Shown one piece after another: positions 39,648 to 50,900 of a stretch of 64,000 bases of DNA. The DNA comes from Parasponia andersonii (taxonomy: Eukaryota > Streptophyta > Magnoliopsida > Rosales > Cannabaceae), in assembly GCA_002914805.1 (NCBI GenBank), contig JXTB01000607.1, positions 138,808-202,807 on the forward strand, read 5' to 3'. The number at the start of each line of letters is the position of its first letter. Position 1 is the first letter of the stretch. The notes beneath the pieces were generated by a model. The model searched no databases and was not told the origin of the DNA. It saw only the letters and a list, made by a program, of their open reading frames with translations. The translations under genes were made by a program, and so were the position numbers.

Positions 39648-39702
<55 letters not shown>
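39648..39702. repeat. CT microsatellite in the HSFB3 5' leader
   Basis: About 26 CT units, with one CG interruption, end 38 bases before the HSFB3 start codon. Upstream is a CTT-rich stretch (39595-39645). CT-rich leaders are common in plant genes. Confidence 0.9.
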
Positions 39703-39740
39703 AGGTACAGATACAAAAATTTCTGGAAAATATAGTTTGA

Positions 39741-41600
39741 ATGGAAGGTGTTTGTGATCAAAAGGTTTTGTTGGAATACATGAGGAAGTCAACTCCACCA
39801 CCTTTCTTGTTGAAGACTTACATGTTGGTTGAGGATCCTGCAACGGATGATGTTATCTCGTGGAACACGGAAGGGAAGGCGTTCGTAGTGTGGCAGCCGG
39901 CCGAGTTCGCGCGGGATCTCCTCCCCACACTCTTCAAGCATAGCAACTTTTCTAGCTTTGTCAGGCAGCTCAATACTTATGTATGTCAAATTCACTAACC
40001 ATTAATATTCGAATCAAATTAATTCTTGATTATACATGTATAAACTTTACTAGCTTATATCCGCATATTCGATGAGAAAAGATAATTACATAATTAACCA
40101 TGGTAATTTTGGGAACAAATTAAGATGACGAGGGGGAAAAAATAGAGAAGATCCAATAGAGTTTGCCAAAGTTGACTTTGTAATTCTTACACTTGAATTT
40201 TGAGTACTTTACTGGTGTCTTTTCCAATTTTTTTCTTGTAATAATATGTGAAAAGGTTAACTGGTTTTGTCTAACCTAACCAATTTTTTAATGATTAATA
40301 ATTTTCTTTTCTTCTTACCCCACAAGTACCCCAAAATGGAGCCTCTTGTATTATATTTTTTGATGGTAATAAATTATTTGACATGGATCCAAACAAGAAG
40401 CTTCATGCATGATTTGTCTTAAAAGGAAAATAAAATAGGAAAGTCATGGAGTATGGGAGAAGGAATATAATAGAAGGTAGACTTTGAACATACGACACAG
40501 TCCAAGAATGATCAGTGCATGAATTCACACACCTTCTAGTACAAACGAAATACATTTATATGTACACACGTACAGTAGAGGTTCGATTTCCGACGTTAAT
40601 TAGGTGGAATATTTCTCACATCAATTTCTATACCCATCAAGTACGCACGTAAAACTATAAAATGTTATTTGGAGCTTAAGTTATTAACCAATCTCAGCTT
40701 AATAATAAAAATCACTTCTCTTTTAACTAATCGGTCATGGTATACTAATACACATGTATATATTTATATATTTATATTTATTTCAGTTACTGTTGAATTA
40801 TGTTTGGTAGAACATCACCTAAAAATTTTGGTTATATATACTCTCTTACTGGTTGATTCCAAATAAAGCTCGAACAAATATTCTTTAATTAGTCCTACAC
40901 ACCAACTATTTTAGCTAGCTTAGCTTAAAGTCTATGGCCAAGAATATTATTAATTACTCTATATATGATTGCAACTTTCTATTTTGTCTCCATATCTCAT
41001 CTCTATATATATACACATATATATATATGTATATATACATATATATATCTAGCTACTAATATGTTTGATCATTTTCATGCAATATATTATCTGTTACTCT
41101 ATTAGGGATTCCGTAAAGTTGCAACAAACCGGTGGGAGTTTTGCAATGACAAGTTCCGAAAGGGCGAAAAAGACCACTTGTGCGACATACGTAGAAGGAA
41201 AGCTTGGGCCAATAATAACAAGCAGCAGTCCGCCGTACTAACTCAAGCCGCGGCTGCAGCTGCACCTGCGGAGCAGGAGTCTGACGAAGACCAAAGGTCT
41301 TCTTCGACTTCTTCATCATCTGAGTTCACCACCCTTGTCGACGAGAACAAGAGGCTCAAGAAGGAAAATGGGGTGCTGAGCTCTGAGCTGACAAGCATGA
41401 AAAATAAGTGTAAAGAACTACTCGATTTGGTGGCGAAGTACACTCATTCGGAGAAGGAAGAGGAAGACGATGGTCATGATCAGAGGCCTAAGTTGTTTGG
41501 GGTGAGATTGGAGGTTGAAGGAGAGATGGAGAAAAAGAGAAAGAGAGCTCAACTACTTAGTGAAAGCGCAAGCATTTTACTGTCTCAAGCATGCAAATAA
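39741..41600 (+). CDS. HSFB3: Heat stress transcription factor B-3 (2 exons)
   Basis: This is a nuclear DNA-binding regulator of the heat stress factor family. Class B members lack the activation domain of class A and usually repress. Exon 1 is 39741-39980 and exon 2 is 41106-41600; they join in phase to 244 residues, the same length I recall for Arabidopsis HSFB3. The DNA-binding domain spans about residues 20-115 ([50 protein letters not shown]). The intron falls after LNTY, the conserved position in plant HSFs. An acidic/serine linker is followed by a coiled coil (~155-190, [12 protein letters not shown]). KLFGVRL (209-215) is the class B repressor motif, and KKRKR (223-227) is a likely nuclear signal. 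No AHA motif is seen. Confidence 0.94.
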
Positions 41601-41830
41601 TAATTAGTAGCGATAATCAATAATAATAAGTTAAAAAAAAAAAGTTACGTAGATTTAATGGTATGTTATCATGTTATATAAGAAGAAACTGAGTGGGAAC
41701 TTTTATAGAATATGGTGTTTTTAGTTATGTAATAGTGAATGAATGAACTGAACGAACAGTTCAAGGAAACATGTTTATGTATATTCAACATTGGACTATT
41801 AATAAAAAAGAGTGATAAAATGGGCACAAG
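41601..41830. other. 3' flank of HSFB3
   Basis: AT-rich sequence after the stop includes the 3' UTR. AATAAAA near 41800 could act as a poly(A) signal. No gene is seen before the Copia remnant. Confidence 0.5.
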
Positions 41831-42234
41831 CCCGTTGGAATTTCATTATTTATTAGAGAAATTAATTTACTAATTGTTTAGTTGTATATTTCTGTACTTA
41901 TCTAATTAGTTTCTCTTTAGATTTTGTAATCCCATAAATTACTTTATTAAATGGAAATCAAACCATTATTTTTAATCTCTATATGTATCAGATAGGCCAC
42001 CTTCTTGACCTATTTTTCTCTCACTACATCTAGCACTCCTCATACCACCGTTCAAAATACCCAAGAATTAAATAATCCTCTTGTTACCATCAATACTATA
42101 AATATCGCAAAACTGACAACCACCAACTACATCATGTGGAGCCTCCAAATTCAAAGTTTATTAGAAGGATTTGATCTCTATGGATGTAAAATCTTGTTAT
42201 TCAAAGTTTATTAGAAGGATTTGATCTCTATGGA
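41831..42234 (+). mobile_element. Ty1/Copia fossil, left part (candidate LTR, PBS and gag start)
   Basis: From 42005 the translation NPLVTINTINIAKLTTTNYI, then MWSLQIQSLLEGFDLYG, is the N-terminal Gag segment of plant Copia elements. Just before it, TGTATCAGATAGGCC (near 41985) resembles a tRNA-iMet primer site (TGGTATCAGAGC). The ~150 bases before that, beginning GTTGGAATTTC, may be a short LTR. The rest of this element appears on the far side of the Gypsy insertion (50218). It is partial and broken. Confidence 0.65.
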
Positions 42235-42248
42235 TGTAAAATCTTGTT
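42149..42248. repeat. 50-bp tandem duplication spanning the Copia/Gypsy junction
   Basis: Units 42149-42198 and 42199-42248 both start ATTCAAAGTTTATTAG and both end in the first bases of the Gypsy LTR (TGTAAAATCTTGTT). The duplication therefore includes the insertion boundary and happened after the insertion. Confidence 0.88.
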
Positions 42249-42371
42249 TTTTAAGAGAGCAAAGGGTCTTTTGACCAAAATTTAAAAAAAAAATCAGATC
42301 TTTTTCTTTTCTCTGTCTCCCTCATCCGATCTCTCTCAGTTTCTCTATCTCTCGTTCTCTCTTCCTCCATC

Positions 42372-42416
<45 letters not shown>

Positions 42417-44191
42417 GTCGTTCTCTCTCCTCGGAGTGCCCGCCGCCGCACTCAGACGAGCGCGACGCCCAGCTAAGCTGACAGCCAGAGCTCCGAGACG
42501 CCAGACTATCGCGTTGTCGCAGGAGGGAGCGAAGCTCCACCATGCTTCCATCACTCGCTGGTGCGAATTCCAACAACGAAAAGCTGCGAAATCGGTGGCG
42601 ATCAAATCCTCTCATCGTGGACTTTCTCCAGGTATATATATATATATATATATCACGATCCCATTTTGCCCGAATTAAAAGTTGTCATTTTTGTATATTT
42701 TTTAGCTCGGGTTCGACTTTTGATCTGACTGTTAGATTTCATTTTTATTGTCATTTTTGGAATGTACTCAGAAAATGGTGAAGTTTGATATATATATATA
42801 TATATATTGACTATATTTGGTGATCAGCACGAAAAATCATATCTAACGGCTTAGATTTTTTCTCGTTTTACGTGACAGCAGTCCGGTGTTAGCCTGGACC
42901 CGAACTAGTCGAATCATATATCTAATCTAGCTATTTTGGGTACTAAGAGTTCGGTAAAGAGGTTTGTTTGTTGATTCGAAGCTCCGTTGAGGAGTTGATT
43001 TTTCACAAGTGAGCAATCAAGGACCTGGAATTGGTTTCTGATTCTCCGAGTAATCGTTCAATGGCACATTGAGGACCCATTGGCGTGATATCACTATTCT
43101 ACTAAGGTAGGGGTTCAATTACCAAGTTTTATACTTATTTTGATTTAAAATGTGCATTATGACCTATTTCTTGAAAATGTCGATTTTCATGGAATTTAAT
43201 GGTTTGATTGGATATTTGATAATTTGTGAACTGTTGAGATATATTGGATTGTTCTGGGATTGGATTGTATGGTTTTTATGCAAGTTTAAAATTTTGGTTT
43301 TGGAAAAATACAGCCGTTATGCTGCCCGATTTTCTGTAAATCCCATAATAATACCAAATTAGTATTAAAGCATGATTTCTTAAAATACTTGATGCATGGT
43401 TATTACACACTCTATGACATGTTGTACCTACTATAGGATCATGTACTTGAGTTCCATTTAGTATCATGGTATTTAGATCGCTGAGGAGTTGCTGCAGCGC
43501 TAGGTGAGAGACCTAGGCCCCTGCGCAAGATTTACTGACACACCTCCAGGTAGTATCAGGATGTTGAGTACCTCTGTTACAGAGGTATTACAGGACCATG
43601 ATGGGAGGATGAGAGCTCATGTATATGGTTGTACTTGGTTGATTTATGATATGTACAATGATGAACATGATTTCTTATGATTTTTGATTACTTTGCGAAC
43701 TTATTTTATAAATAAATTTTGGAAAGGTGCTAACTATGCAGGTTTGAAAAGTTGTATTCATACCGAAAAGGGTAATTGAAATTCCTACTGAGCATGTGAA
43801 TGCTCACCTCTTTTCTTTCCTTCTCAGGTGATTTACAGTGCGACTTGGTCAATTCCGGGATGGAGTAATCCAAGAAGAAGTTTACCCTAGATTTGTGGTT
43901 GGTAATTACTTAGATACTCATCTTGGACTTGTATTAATATTTAAGGCTCATACTTTGGATTTATTCTGTATTATCTATGATGCCCACTAGTGATGATGAT
44001 GTGATGCATATTTATGTTTTGCTACTATTATTAACAGTTTATGTCTAATGGTGATCACAAACTGTGGGAATTTAAAATTTGAACTATTTTTGTAAACTAG
44101 TTGTCGTCTTTCGTAATTTTCTAAAATAAATTATGAATTTCCATTTGTGAAATTCCTTTTCTGCTACTGGCCCGGGATTTGGGTCGTGACA
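42235..44191 (+). repeat. Left LTR of the chromovirus
   Basis: It starts TGTAAAATC and ends GTCGTGACA just before the primer site. Its first ~1.2 kb align with 49008-50217. It contains a CT microsatellite (about 42377-42413) and TA runs near 42631 and 42790. Confidence 0.8.
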
Positions 44192-44200
44192 GAAGATTTT

Positions 44201-44212
44201 TGGTATCAGAGC
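44201..44212 (+). other. tRNA-iMet primer-binding site
   Basis: TGGTATCAGAGC is the classic plant sequence complementary to initiator methionine tRNA. It stands nine bases after the LTR end and fixes the LTR boundary. Confidence 0.85.
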
Positions 44213-44325
44213 AGATGTTTAATTACCTCGGATGTGACACTGTTAGACTAGATTTTGACTTCTTTTTTCAAAAGTAATTGCATCACTATCTCGCTAACAC
44301 TTTGGCATATAAATATAGAACTATA

Positions 44326-45280
44326 ATGCCTCCAAGGAGAAGAATACCGAGGCAAGAGCCTAGAGCTGAAACACCTCCACCACAACAGCAAGCCCTTGAC
44401 CTTTTGGCCGACTTATATAATACTTTACGAGCATTTTCGGGTCTGAGAACGAAATGAAACCCTGAGGCTCATCAGGCTAGTTTCTTCAAGGACTTCATGA
44501 AGCTCAATCAACCATCATTCGATGGGAGACCTGATCCCACCTCAGCTGAGAGATGGCTTAGAGGTGGCAAGAGGACCTTCACAACTATTGGGACGCCAGC
44601 AGAGTTTCAAGTAATATTTGCCACTTATAAGCTGACTGATGGAGCTATTAATTGGTAGGAGATAGTCAAGTTGACCCAAGACGTGACTGACATGACTTGG
44701 GAAGCCTTTGAAGGATTATTCAGGAGTCATTATGCTAATGCTAGTCATAGAGCTGCTATGATTAGAGAGTATGAACGGCTCAAGCAGGGTGATATGACAG
44801 TGAATGAGTATTATGTGCGATTTATGGAGTTGGCACAATATGTTTATGCACCCGGGACGGACCCTACCCTCCAGATTGTCAAGTTCATGGAAGCTTTGAG
44901 ACCAGTCATCTTAGAAAAAGTTGTGACCCAACTCTTCAGCAATCTGGTTAACTTAGTTATTGCAGCCCAAAAAGCTGAGGCTTTTCTTATTGATCGGTCA
45001 GCAACAAAAGATCATTCATGAAACAAGGGCAACGAGAGGAAAATAAACAAGAAGAAATGGCAAGGGCAGAATTCTCAGAACCGTGGAAATAGTAACAGCA
45101 GTGGCTCTTCAAGAAAAAGTCGCTATGGACCTTATAGATGCTTTAATTGTGGATAGCAAGGCCACAAGAAGAAAGCTTGCCCCTACAGTCAATAGGGATC
45201 TCCATTGTCTTAATGAGGATCACAAGGAAGTCAGAGTGCCTCAATTCCTTTTCGGGGTAGTCAGACGAGGCTAGTGCAAT
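44326..45280 (+). pseudogene. gag of the chromovirus (fossil)
   Basis: MPPRRRIPRQEPRAETPPP begins the frame. The Gag domain follows with WEAFEGLFRSHYANASHRAA, EYERLKQGDMTVNEYYVRF and VITQLF-like segments, then a basic, Gln/Ser-rich tail. The copy is broken. Confidence 0.78.
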
Positions 45281-45529
45281 CTTATACCCAGTCTCAGGCA
45301 TTTACTTCCACTCCTTATCAGCAGCCTTATGGTTCTCAGTATCAGCATCAGTATAGGCCACAAGATTCAGGCTACAACCAAGGCTATACTCAAAATTTCC
45401 AGACTCCACAAAGCTCTAGAAACCAAGGAGGGCGTAGATATGCCAGTACCAGTCCAGGAACTAATAGCAGTCACCCAGGTCAAGGAATAGAAAACAAAGG
45501 AAAAGGAAAAGCTTCTGGTCAAGCCTATG

Positions 45530-47400
45530 CGGTTGGAGATGCAGATAAGACTCAGGACCACACTGACAGAGGTGTTGTTAATGGTATGATTCTTATTTCT
45601 CATTCTTGGGCTCATGTCTTATTTGATACCAGTGCTTCCTATTCTTTCATCTCCATATTGTTTGCTCAAATATTAGGATTGGAATGTTCTATGTTGGACC
45701 ATGTATTGACTTTGGGAACACCTATGGGTATTGTTACTGATGTTTCTACTATCTGTCATGGCTGTCTTGTTATGATTGATGACAAGAAGCTACTAGCAGA
45801 TTTAGTTGTGTTATCTTTGCAACAATTTGATGTGATTCTCGAGATGGATTGACTATCCAAGTACCGAGTAACTGCTGACTGTTTCAACAAGAAAGTGACT
45901 CTCTTTCCAAAGGATGGGCATCCTGTTGTTTACCAAGCTCACTTGAATCCTTTGAAACCGAGTCCTATTTTGAAAGCATGCATAGGTGGATGAGAGAAGC
46001 TAGAGTGTTATAGGAATTTATTTACCATCGATGGTGAGATGGGAACAACTGATCAGTACCCTTGGATGTCAGTAGTTAGTGAGTTTTCAAATGTTTTTCC
46101 CGAGGAATTACTGGGGCTACCACCTGATAGGGAGATCGAATTCTGCATTGATTTGATTCCTGAGGCTCAGCCAGCTTCTATTCCAGCCTATCGCATGGCT
46201 CCAGCGGAAATGACTGAGTTGAGAAGTCAGCTGGATGACCTTTTATCAAAGGGATTCATTAGGAGTAGTACCTCTCCATGGAGTGCTCCTGTTCTGTTGC
46301 CAAGAAAGCTGATGGAATGTTTCGGCTCTGTGTGGATTACAGAAAACTGAATCAGCTAATAGTAAAGAACAAATATCCTTTACTAAGAATTGATGAACTA
46401 TTTGATCAACTAGGTGGATNTGATCTTGTTATCATCAGTTGAAGATCAGGGAGGAAGACATACCGAAAACTGTATTCAGGATTCGTTACGGCCACTTTGA
46501 GTTCCTAGTTATGCCATTTGGTCTGAGTAATGCTCTAGCAGCGTTCATAGACCTTTTAAACAGAATTTTCAGACCTTATTTGGATCGATTTGTGGTTGTT
46601 TTCATCGATGATATCTTGATCTATTCTAAAACTCGAGAAGGACATGCTAAGCACTTGAGAATTGTGCTTCAAACCTTGAGGGATCATCAACTTTATGCCA
46701 AAGATCCAAGTGTGACTTCTGGATGACGGAAGTGACATTCTTAGGGCATGTTATATCCCATGAAGGAATTTCTGTTGATACTTCTAAGGTAGAATCTGTT
46801 CTAGGATGGGAAAGACTAAAGAATATAACTGAGATAAGAAGTTTTCTTGGTCTACAGGTTATTACCGCCGCTTTATTGAGAATTTCTCGAGAATTACAAT
46901 GCCTTTGACAAAGTTGACGAGAAAGAATGTCAAGTTTGTATGGGATGATAAATGTGAAGTAGCTTTCATGGAATTAAAAAAAAGATTAACAACTGCACCT
47001 GTTCTTACTGTTCCTGACAGTAATGAACCATATGTCGTATATACTGATGCTTCTGGTTCAGGATTGGGATGCGTCTTTATGCAAGATGGCAAGGTAGTAG
47101 CTTATGCTTCCCGTCAGTTAAAGCCACATGAGAAGAACTACCCCACTCATGATCTAGAGTTAACAGCTATGATCTTTGCTCTTAAGATATGGAGATACTA
47201 TCTGTATGGTGTGAATTTTGAGATTTATTCTGACCATAAGAGTTTGAAGTATTATTCACTCAACGAGACCTGAACTTAAGACAGAGAAGATGGGTTGAAT
47301 ATATGGAAGACTATGACTTTGAACTTCAGTATCATCCTGGAAAGGCTAATGTTGTAGCTGATGCTTTGAGTTGAAAGTCTCATAGCGTGTTTGCTTCGTT
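45530..47400 (+). pseudogene. Protease, reverse transcriptase and RNase H of the chromovirus (fossil)
   Basis: The protease site region is VLFDTSASYSFIS. RT shows [56 protein letters not shown] and [12 protein letters not shown] (active site). RNase H shows [20 protein letters not shown] and [20 protein letters not shown]. Order as in Gypsy elements. Confidence 0.85.
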
Positions 47401-47639
47401 GATACTAGAAGATTGGAAGAATTCGGTTACCATTGGTGACTATAACTTAGAGTATAGTGAAAATGAGAAAACTGTTTGTATCAATAACATTATGGCTACA
47501 CCATCACTTCTCTAGATAGCACAGCAAAGTCAATGGCAAGATCAAGAATTGAGAGCGGTCTGGAACCAACTTCAGAATGGTGAGTAGTTAGATGGTTGGA
47601 GTACCAATAAAGAAGGGTTTACGCTTTCAATGGAAGGCT

Positions 47640-48935
47640 AGCTGTAGCCAATGACCCTTATCTTAGAGAAACTATTCTGACTGAGGCTCATAAGTCTAAG
47701 TTCGTAGTACATCCTAGTAGCACTAAGATGTACCATGATCTGAAGAGGCAGTACTGGTGGAAAGGTATGAAACCAAAGGTTGCTACTTTTGTGGCTAAGT
47801 GTAGACTTATCAGCAAGTCAAGGCAGAACGCCAGAGGCCAGCTGGACTACTTCAGCCTTTACCTATTCCAGAATGGAAATGGGATAAAATCACCATGGAT
47901 TTTGTAACAGGTCTACAAAGACTCAAAGAAAGAATGATGTTGTTTGGGTGATAGTTGATCAGATGACAAAGACTGCATACTTCATACCGATCAGGATTGA
48001 CTTTTCACTCACCCGACTTAGTCTTCTTTATGTGGATAATATTGTTCACTTACATGGGGTACCATCAAGCATAGTTTCTGACAGAGATCCAAGATTTATA
48101 TCAAAATTCTGGAGAGCTTTGCAGAGAGCTTTGGGAACAGAACTGAATCTTAGTACAGCTCATCATCCTCAGACAGATGGCCAATCTGAGAGGACTATAC
48201 AGATCCTAGAAGACATGCTCCATTCATGTATACTAGATTTTGGTGGAAGCTGGGATAATCACCTGTCATTGGTGGAGTTTGCTTATAATAACAGCTACCA
48301 AACTAGTCTTGGTATGGCTTCATATGAGGTACTATATGGGAGACCCTGCAAATCATCCTTGTATTAGGCTGATGCAGAGGAGCGTATTACTCTTGGGCCT
48401 GAGCTAGTACAAGAGACTACCAAGAAGGTTAACAAGATCAGAGAAAGACTTAAGGTTGTTCAAAGTCACCAGAAAAGCTATGCTGACACTTTAAGATGTG
48501 AGGTAGAGTTTGACATTGGTGACAGGGTATTCTTGAAGGTTACGCCAATGCGTGGAGTCACAAGATTTGGAGTTAAAGGGAAGTTAGCTCCAAGGTACAT
48601 TGGGCTATTCGAAATTACTAAAAGAATTGGACCTGTTGCTTATCGTCTGGATCTACCACCGCAGTTGGGTCGAGTACACAATGTATTCTATGTTTCAATG
48701 CTCAGGAAGTACATACCTGACCTGTCTCACATCGTCCAGTATGTAGAAGTACCTATCCAAGAGAATGTGACTTATGAGGAGCAACCAGTTCGAATACTGG
48801 GGAGAGAGCTCAAGGTGTTTCGTAATAGAGAGATACCACTTGTCAAGGTTCTTTGGGAACACCACAAGGAAGAATAAGCAACTTGGGAACTTGAGACTGA
48901 GATGTATGAAAAGTATCCTCATTTGTTTAACTTTC
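47640..48935 (+). pseudogene. Integrase and chromodomain-like tail of the chromovirus (fossil)
   Basis: The core includes [36 protein letters not shown] and STAHHPQTDGQSERTIQIL. The C-terminal part reads [36 protein letters not shown] and [15 protein letters not shown] followed by a WELE..M..KYPHLF-type end, a degenerate chromodomain of the Tekay kind. Confidence 0.82.
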
Positions 48936-49007
48936 AACTTGAGGTTATACTTTGATTTATGTCTTGTACTTTGAATTCAGGACAAAATTCCTGTAAGGAG
49001 GGGAGAA

Positions 49008-50217
49008 TATAAAATCTTATTTTTTAAGAGGGCAAAAGGGTCTTTTGACCAAAATTTAAAAAAAAATCAGATCTTTTTCTTTTCTCTCTCTCCCTCATTC
49101 GATCTCTCTTTTTCTCTCTCTCTCGTTCTCTCTCCCTCCGTCATTTCTCTCTCTCTCTTCCGCCGTTCTCTCTCTCCTCGGAGTGCCGGCCGCCGTATCC
49201 AGACGAGCGTGCCGCCCAGCCGAGCTGACAGCCGGAGCTCTGAGAAGTTGGACTGCCGCATTGCCGTTGGAAGGAGCAAAGCTCCGCCGTGCTTTCGTCG
49301 CTCACGGCGCGAATTCCGGCGACGAAAAGCTGCGAAATTGGTGGCGATCGAATCTTCTCATCGTGGGCTTTCTCTAGGTATATATATCACGATCCCATTT
49401 TGCTCGGATTAAAAGTTGCCATTTTTGTGTGTTTTTTAGCTCGGGTACGACTTTTGATCCGACCGTTAGATTTCGTTTTTGTTATCATTTTTGGAATGTA
49501 CTCAGAAAATGGTAAAGTTTGATATATATATATATATATATATTGACTATATTCGGTGATCGGCACAAAAAACTATATCTAACGGCTTAAATTTTGTCTC
49601 ATTTTGCATGACACCAGTCTGGTATCAGCCCGGACCTGAACTGGTCGAATCATATATCTAACCTAGCTATTTTGGGTACTAGGAGTTCGGTAAAGAGGTT
49701 TGTTTGTTGATTCGAAGCTCCGTTGAGGAGTTGATTTTTTACAAGTGAGCGATCGAGGACTTGGAATTAGTTCCTAACCCTCCGAACGATCGTTCAACGG
49801 CACCTTGAGGACCCATTGGCGTGATATCACTATTCTACTGAGGTAGGGGTTCAATTACCAAGTTTTATACTTATTTTGATTTAAAATGTGTATTATGACC
49901 TATTTCTTGAAAATATCGATTTTCATGGAATTCAATGGTTTGATTGGATATTTGATAAATTGTGAACTGTTGAGATATATTGGATTGTTCTAGGATTGGA
50001 TTGTATGGTTTTTATGCAAGTTTAAAATTTTGATTTTGGGAAAATACAGCCTTTATGCTGCCCGATTTTCTGTAAATCCCATAATAATACCAAATGAGTA
50101 TTAAAGCATGATTTCTTAAAATACTTGATGCATGGTTATTACATACTCTATGACATGTTATACCTATCATAGGATCACATGTTATACCTATCATAGGATC
50201 ACGTACTTGAGTTCCAT
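49008..50217 (+). repeat. Right LTR of the chromovirus, partial
   Basis: It follows the polypurine tract AAGGAGGGGAGAA and aligns with the first ~1.2 kb of the left LTR. The alignment stops at GTACTTGAGTTCCAT, where Copia polymerase sequence begins directly. Confidence 0.82.
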
Positions 50218-50704
50218 CTTAGCAAACGATTTTCCAATAAAGATCTTGGCAATTTGACTTACTTTCTTGGTGTTGAAGCTACCATTACTTCCAATAGTTT
50301 ACTTCTCTCTCAGTGGAAGTATATCATAGATCTTCTCGCCTGTACAAATATGACTGTGACCAAACTTGTCACCATTTCACTTGCCACCAAGCCAACACTT
50401 ACGGTACTTTCCAAAACTGAATTGACAGATCTTTTTGAATACAGGATAGTTGTTGGTGGTCTCTAATACTTGTGCCTCACTCGCATTGATACTGCATATG
50501 CTGTTAATAAGTTGTTTCAATTCATGCATCGACCCACTACTGATCATTGGAATGTTGTCAACCATTTTCTTTGTTATCTTTCTGGTACAGTTGGTCATGG
50601 TCTTGCCTTGTACCATTACACATCTGTATCTCTTTATGCCTTTTCAGATGCTAACTGGGATAGTAATAAAGATGATTATACCTCCACCAATGCTTATATT
50701 ACCT
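50218..50704 (+). mobile_element. Ty1/Copia fossil, right part (RT end and RNase H)
   Basis: Translation gives FPIKDLGNLTYFLGVEATI, LLLSQWKYIIDLL, FEYRIVVGGL, YLCLTRIDTAYAVNKLFQFM, FLCYLSGTVGHGLALYH and LYAFSDANWDSNKDDYTST. These are the C-terminal RT and RNase H blocks of Copia elements. It has the same orientation as the gag piece at 42005, so both probably come from one element. The middle of that element is not present here. Confidence 0.82.
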
Positions 50705-50900
50705 CCACCAATGCAATGGGCCCCGAGTCTCTTACTCAACTCCGCCATCATCTCTTGCTTCCAGTCGGGGGGCGTACCTCCTGGACTTCTATGGTGTCCT
50801 CCGCCTATTGCCCTCTTGGTTTGGGGGGGTCTTGACTGGCTTTGCCATGCCCCCTGCATCCACGATCTGAAAGGGGCGGGAGCTTCTCCTCGCGGTTGAC
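50705..50900 (-). mobile_element. Reversed fragment related to Tat gag
   Basis: On the minus strand, ATCGTGGATGCAGGG, GGAGGACACC, CGACTGGAAGCAAGAGATGATGG and the peptide MAELSKRLGAH parallel the gag region of the Tat elements at 13360-13520 (ATCGTGGATGCAGGG, CAACTAGAAGCAAGAAATGATGG, MVELSKRLGAH in copy A). It is a ~190-bp fragment from another, more distant family member, lodged against the Copia RNase H. A short ACCTCCACCAATGC doublet marks the junction. Confidence 0.65.

Larger units (their letters stand above)
42235..50217 (+). mobile_element. Ty3/Gypsy chromovirus fossil (Tekay-like) inserted in a Copia element
   Basis: A long left LTR (42235-44191), a tRNA-iMet primer site (44201-44212), gag, protease, RT, RNase H, integrase and a chromodomain-like C-terminus, a polypurine tract (~48995-49007) and a partial right LTR (49008-50217) form one element. 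tRNA-iMet priming, ~2-kb LTRs and the [15 protein letters not shown]...[11 protein letters not shown] tail suggest the Tekay/Del chromovirus lineage. The coding region is broken at around ten or more places. The LTR copies differ clearly, largely by C-to-T type changes, so it is old. A single N lies at 46420. Confidence 0.85.

Noticed and set aside
42322-42615. Arg/Glu-rich ORFs over CT microsatellites (42322-42615, 39525-39761, 39622-39843)
   Set aside because: They are translations of simple repeats on the opposite strand, not proteins.
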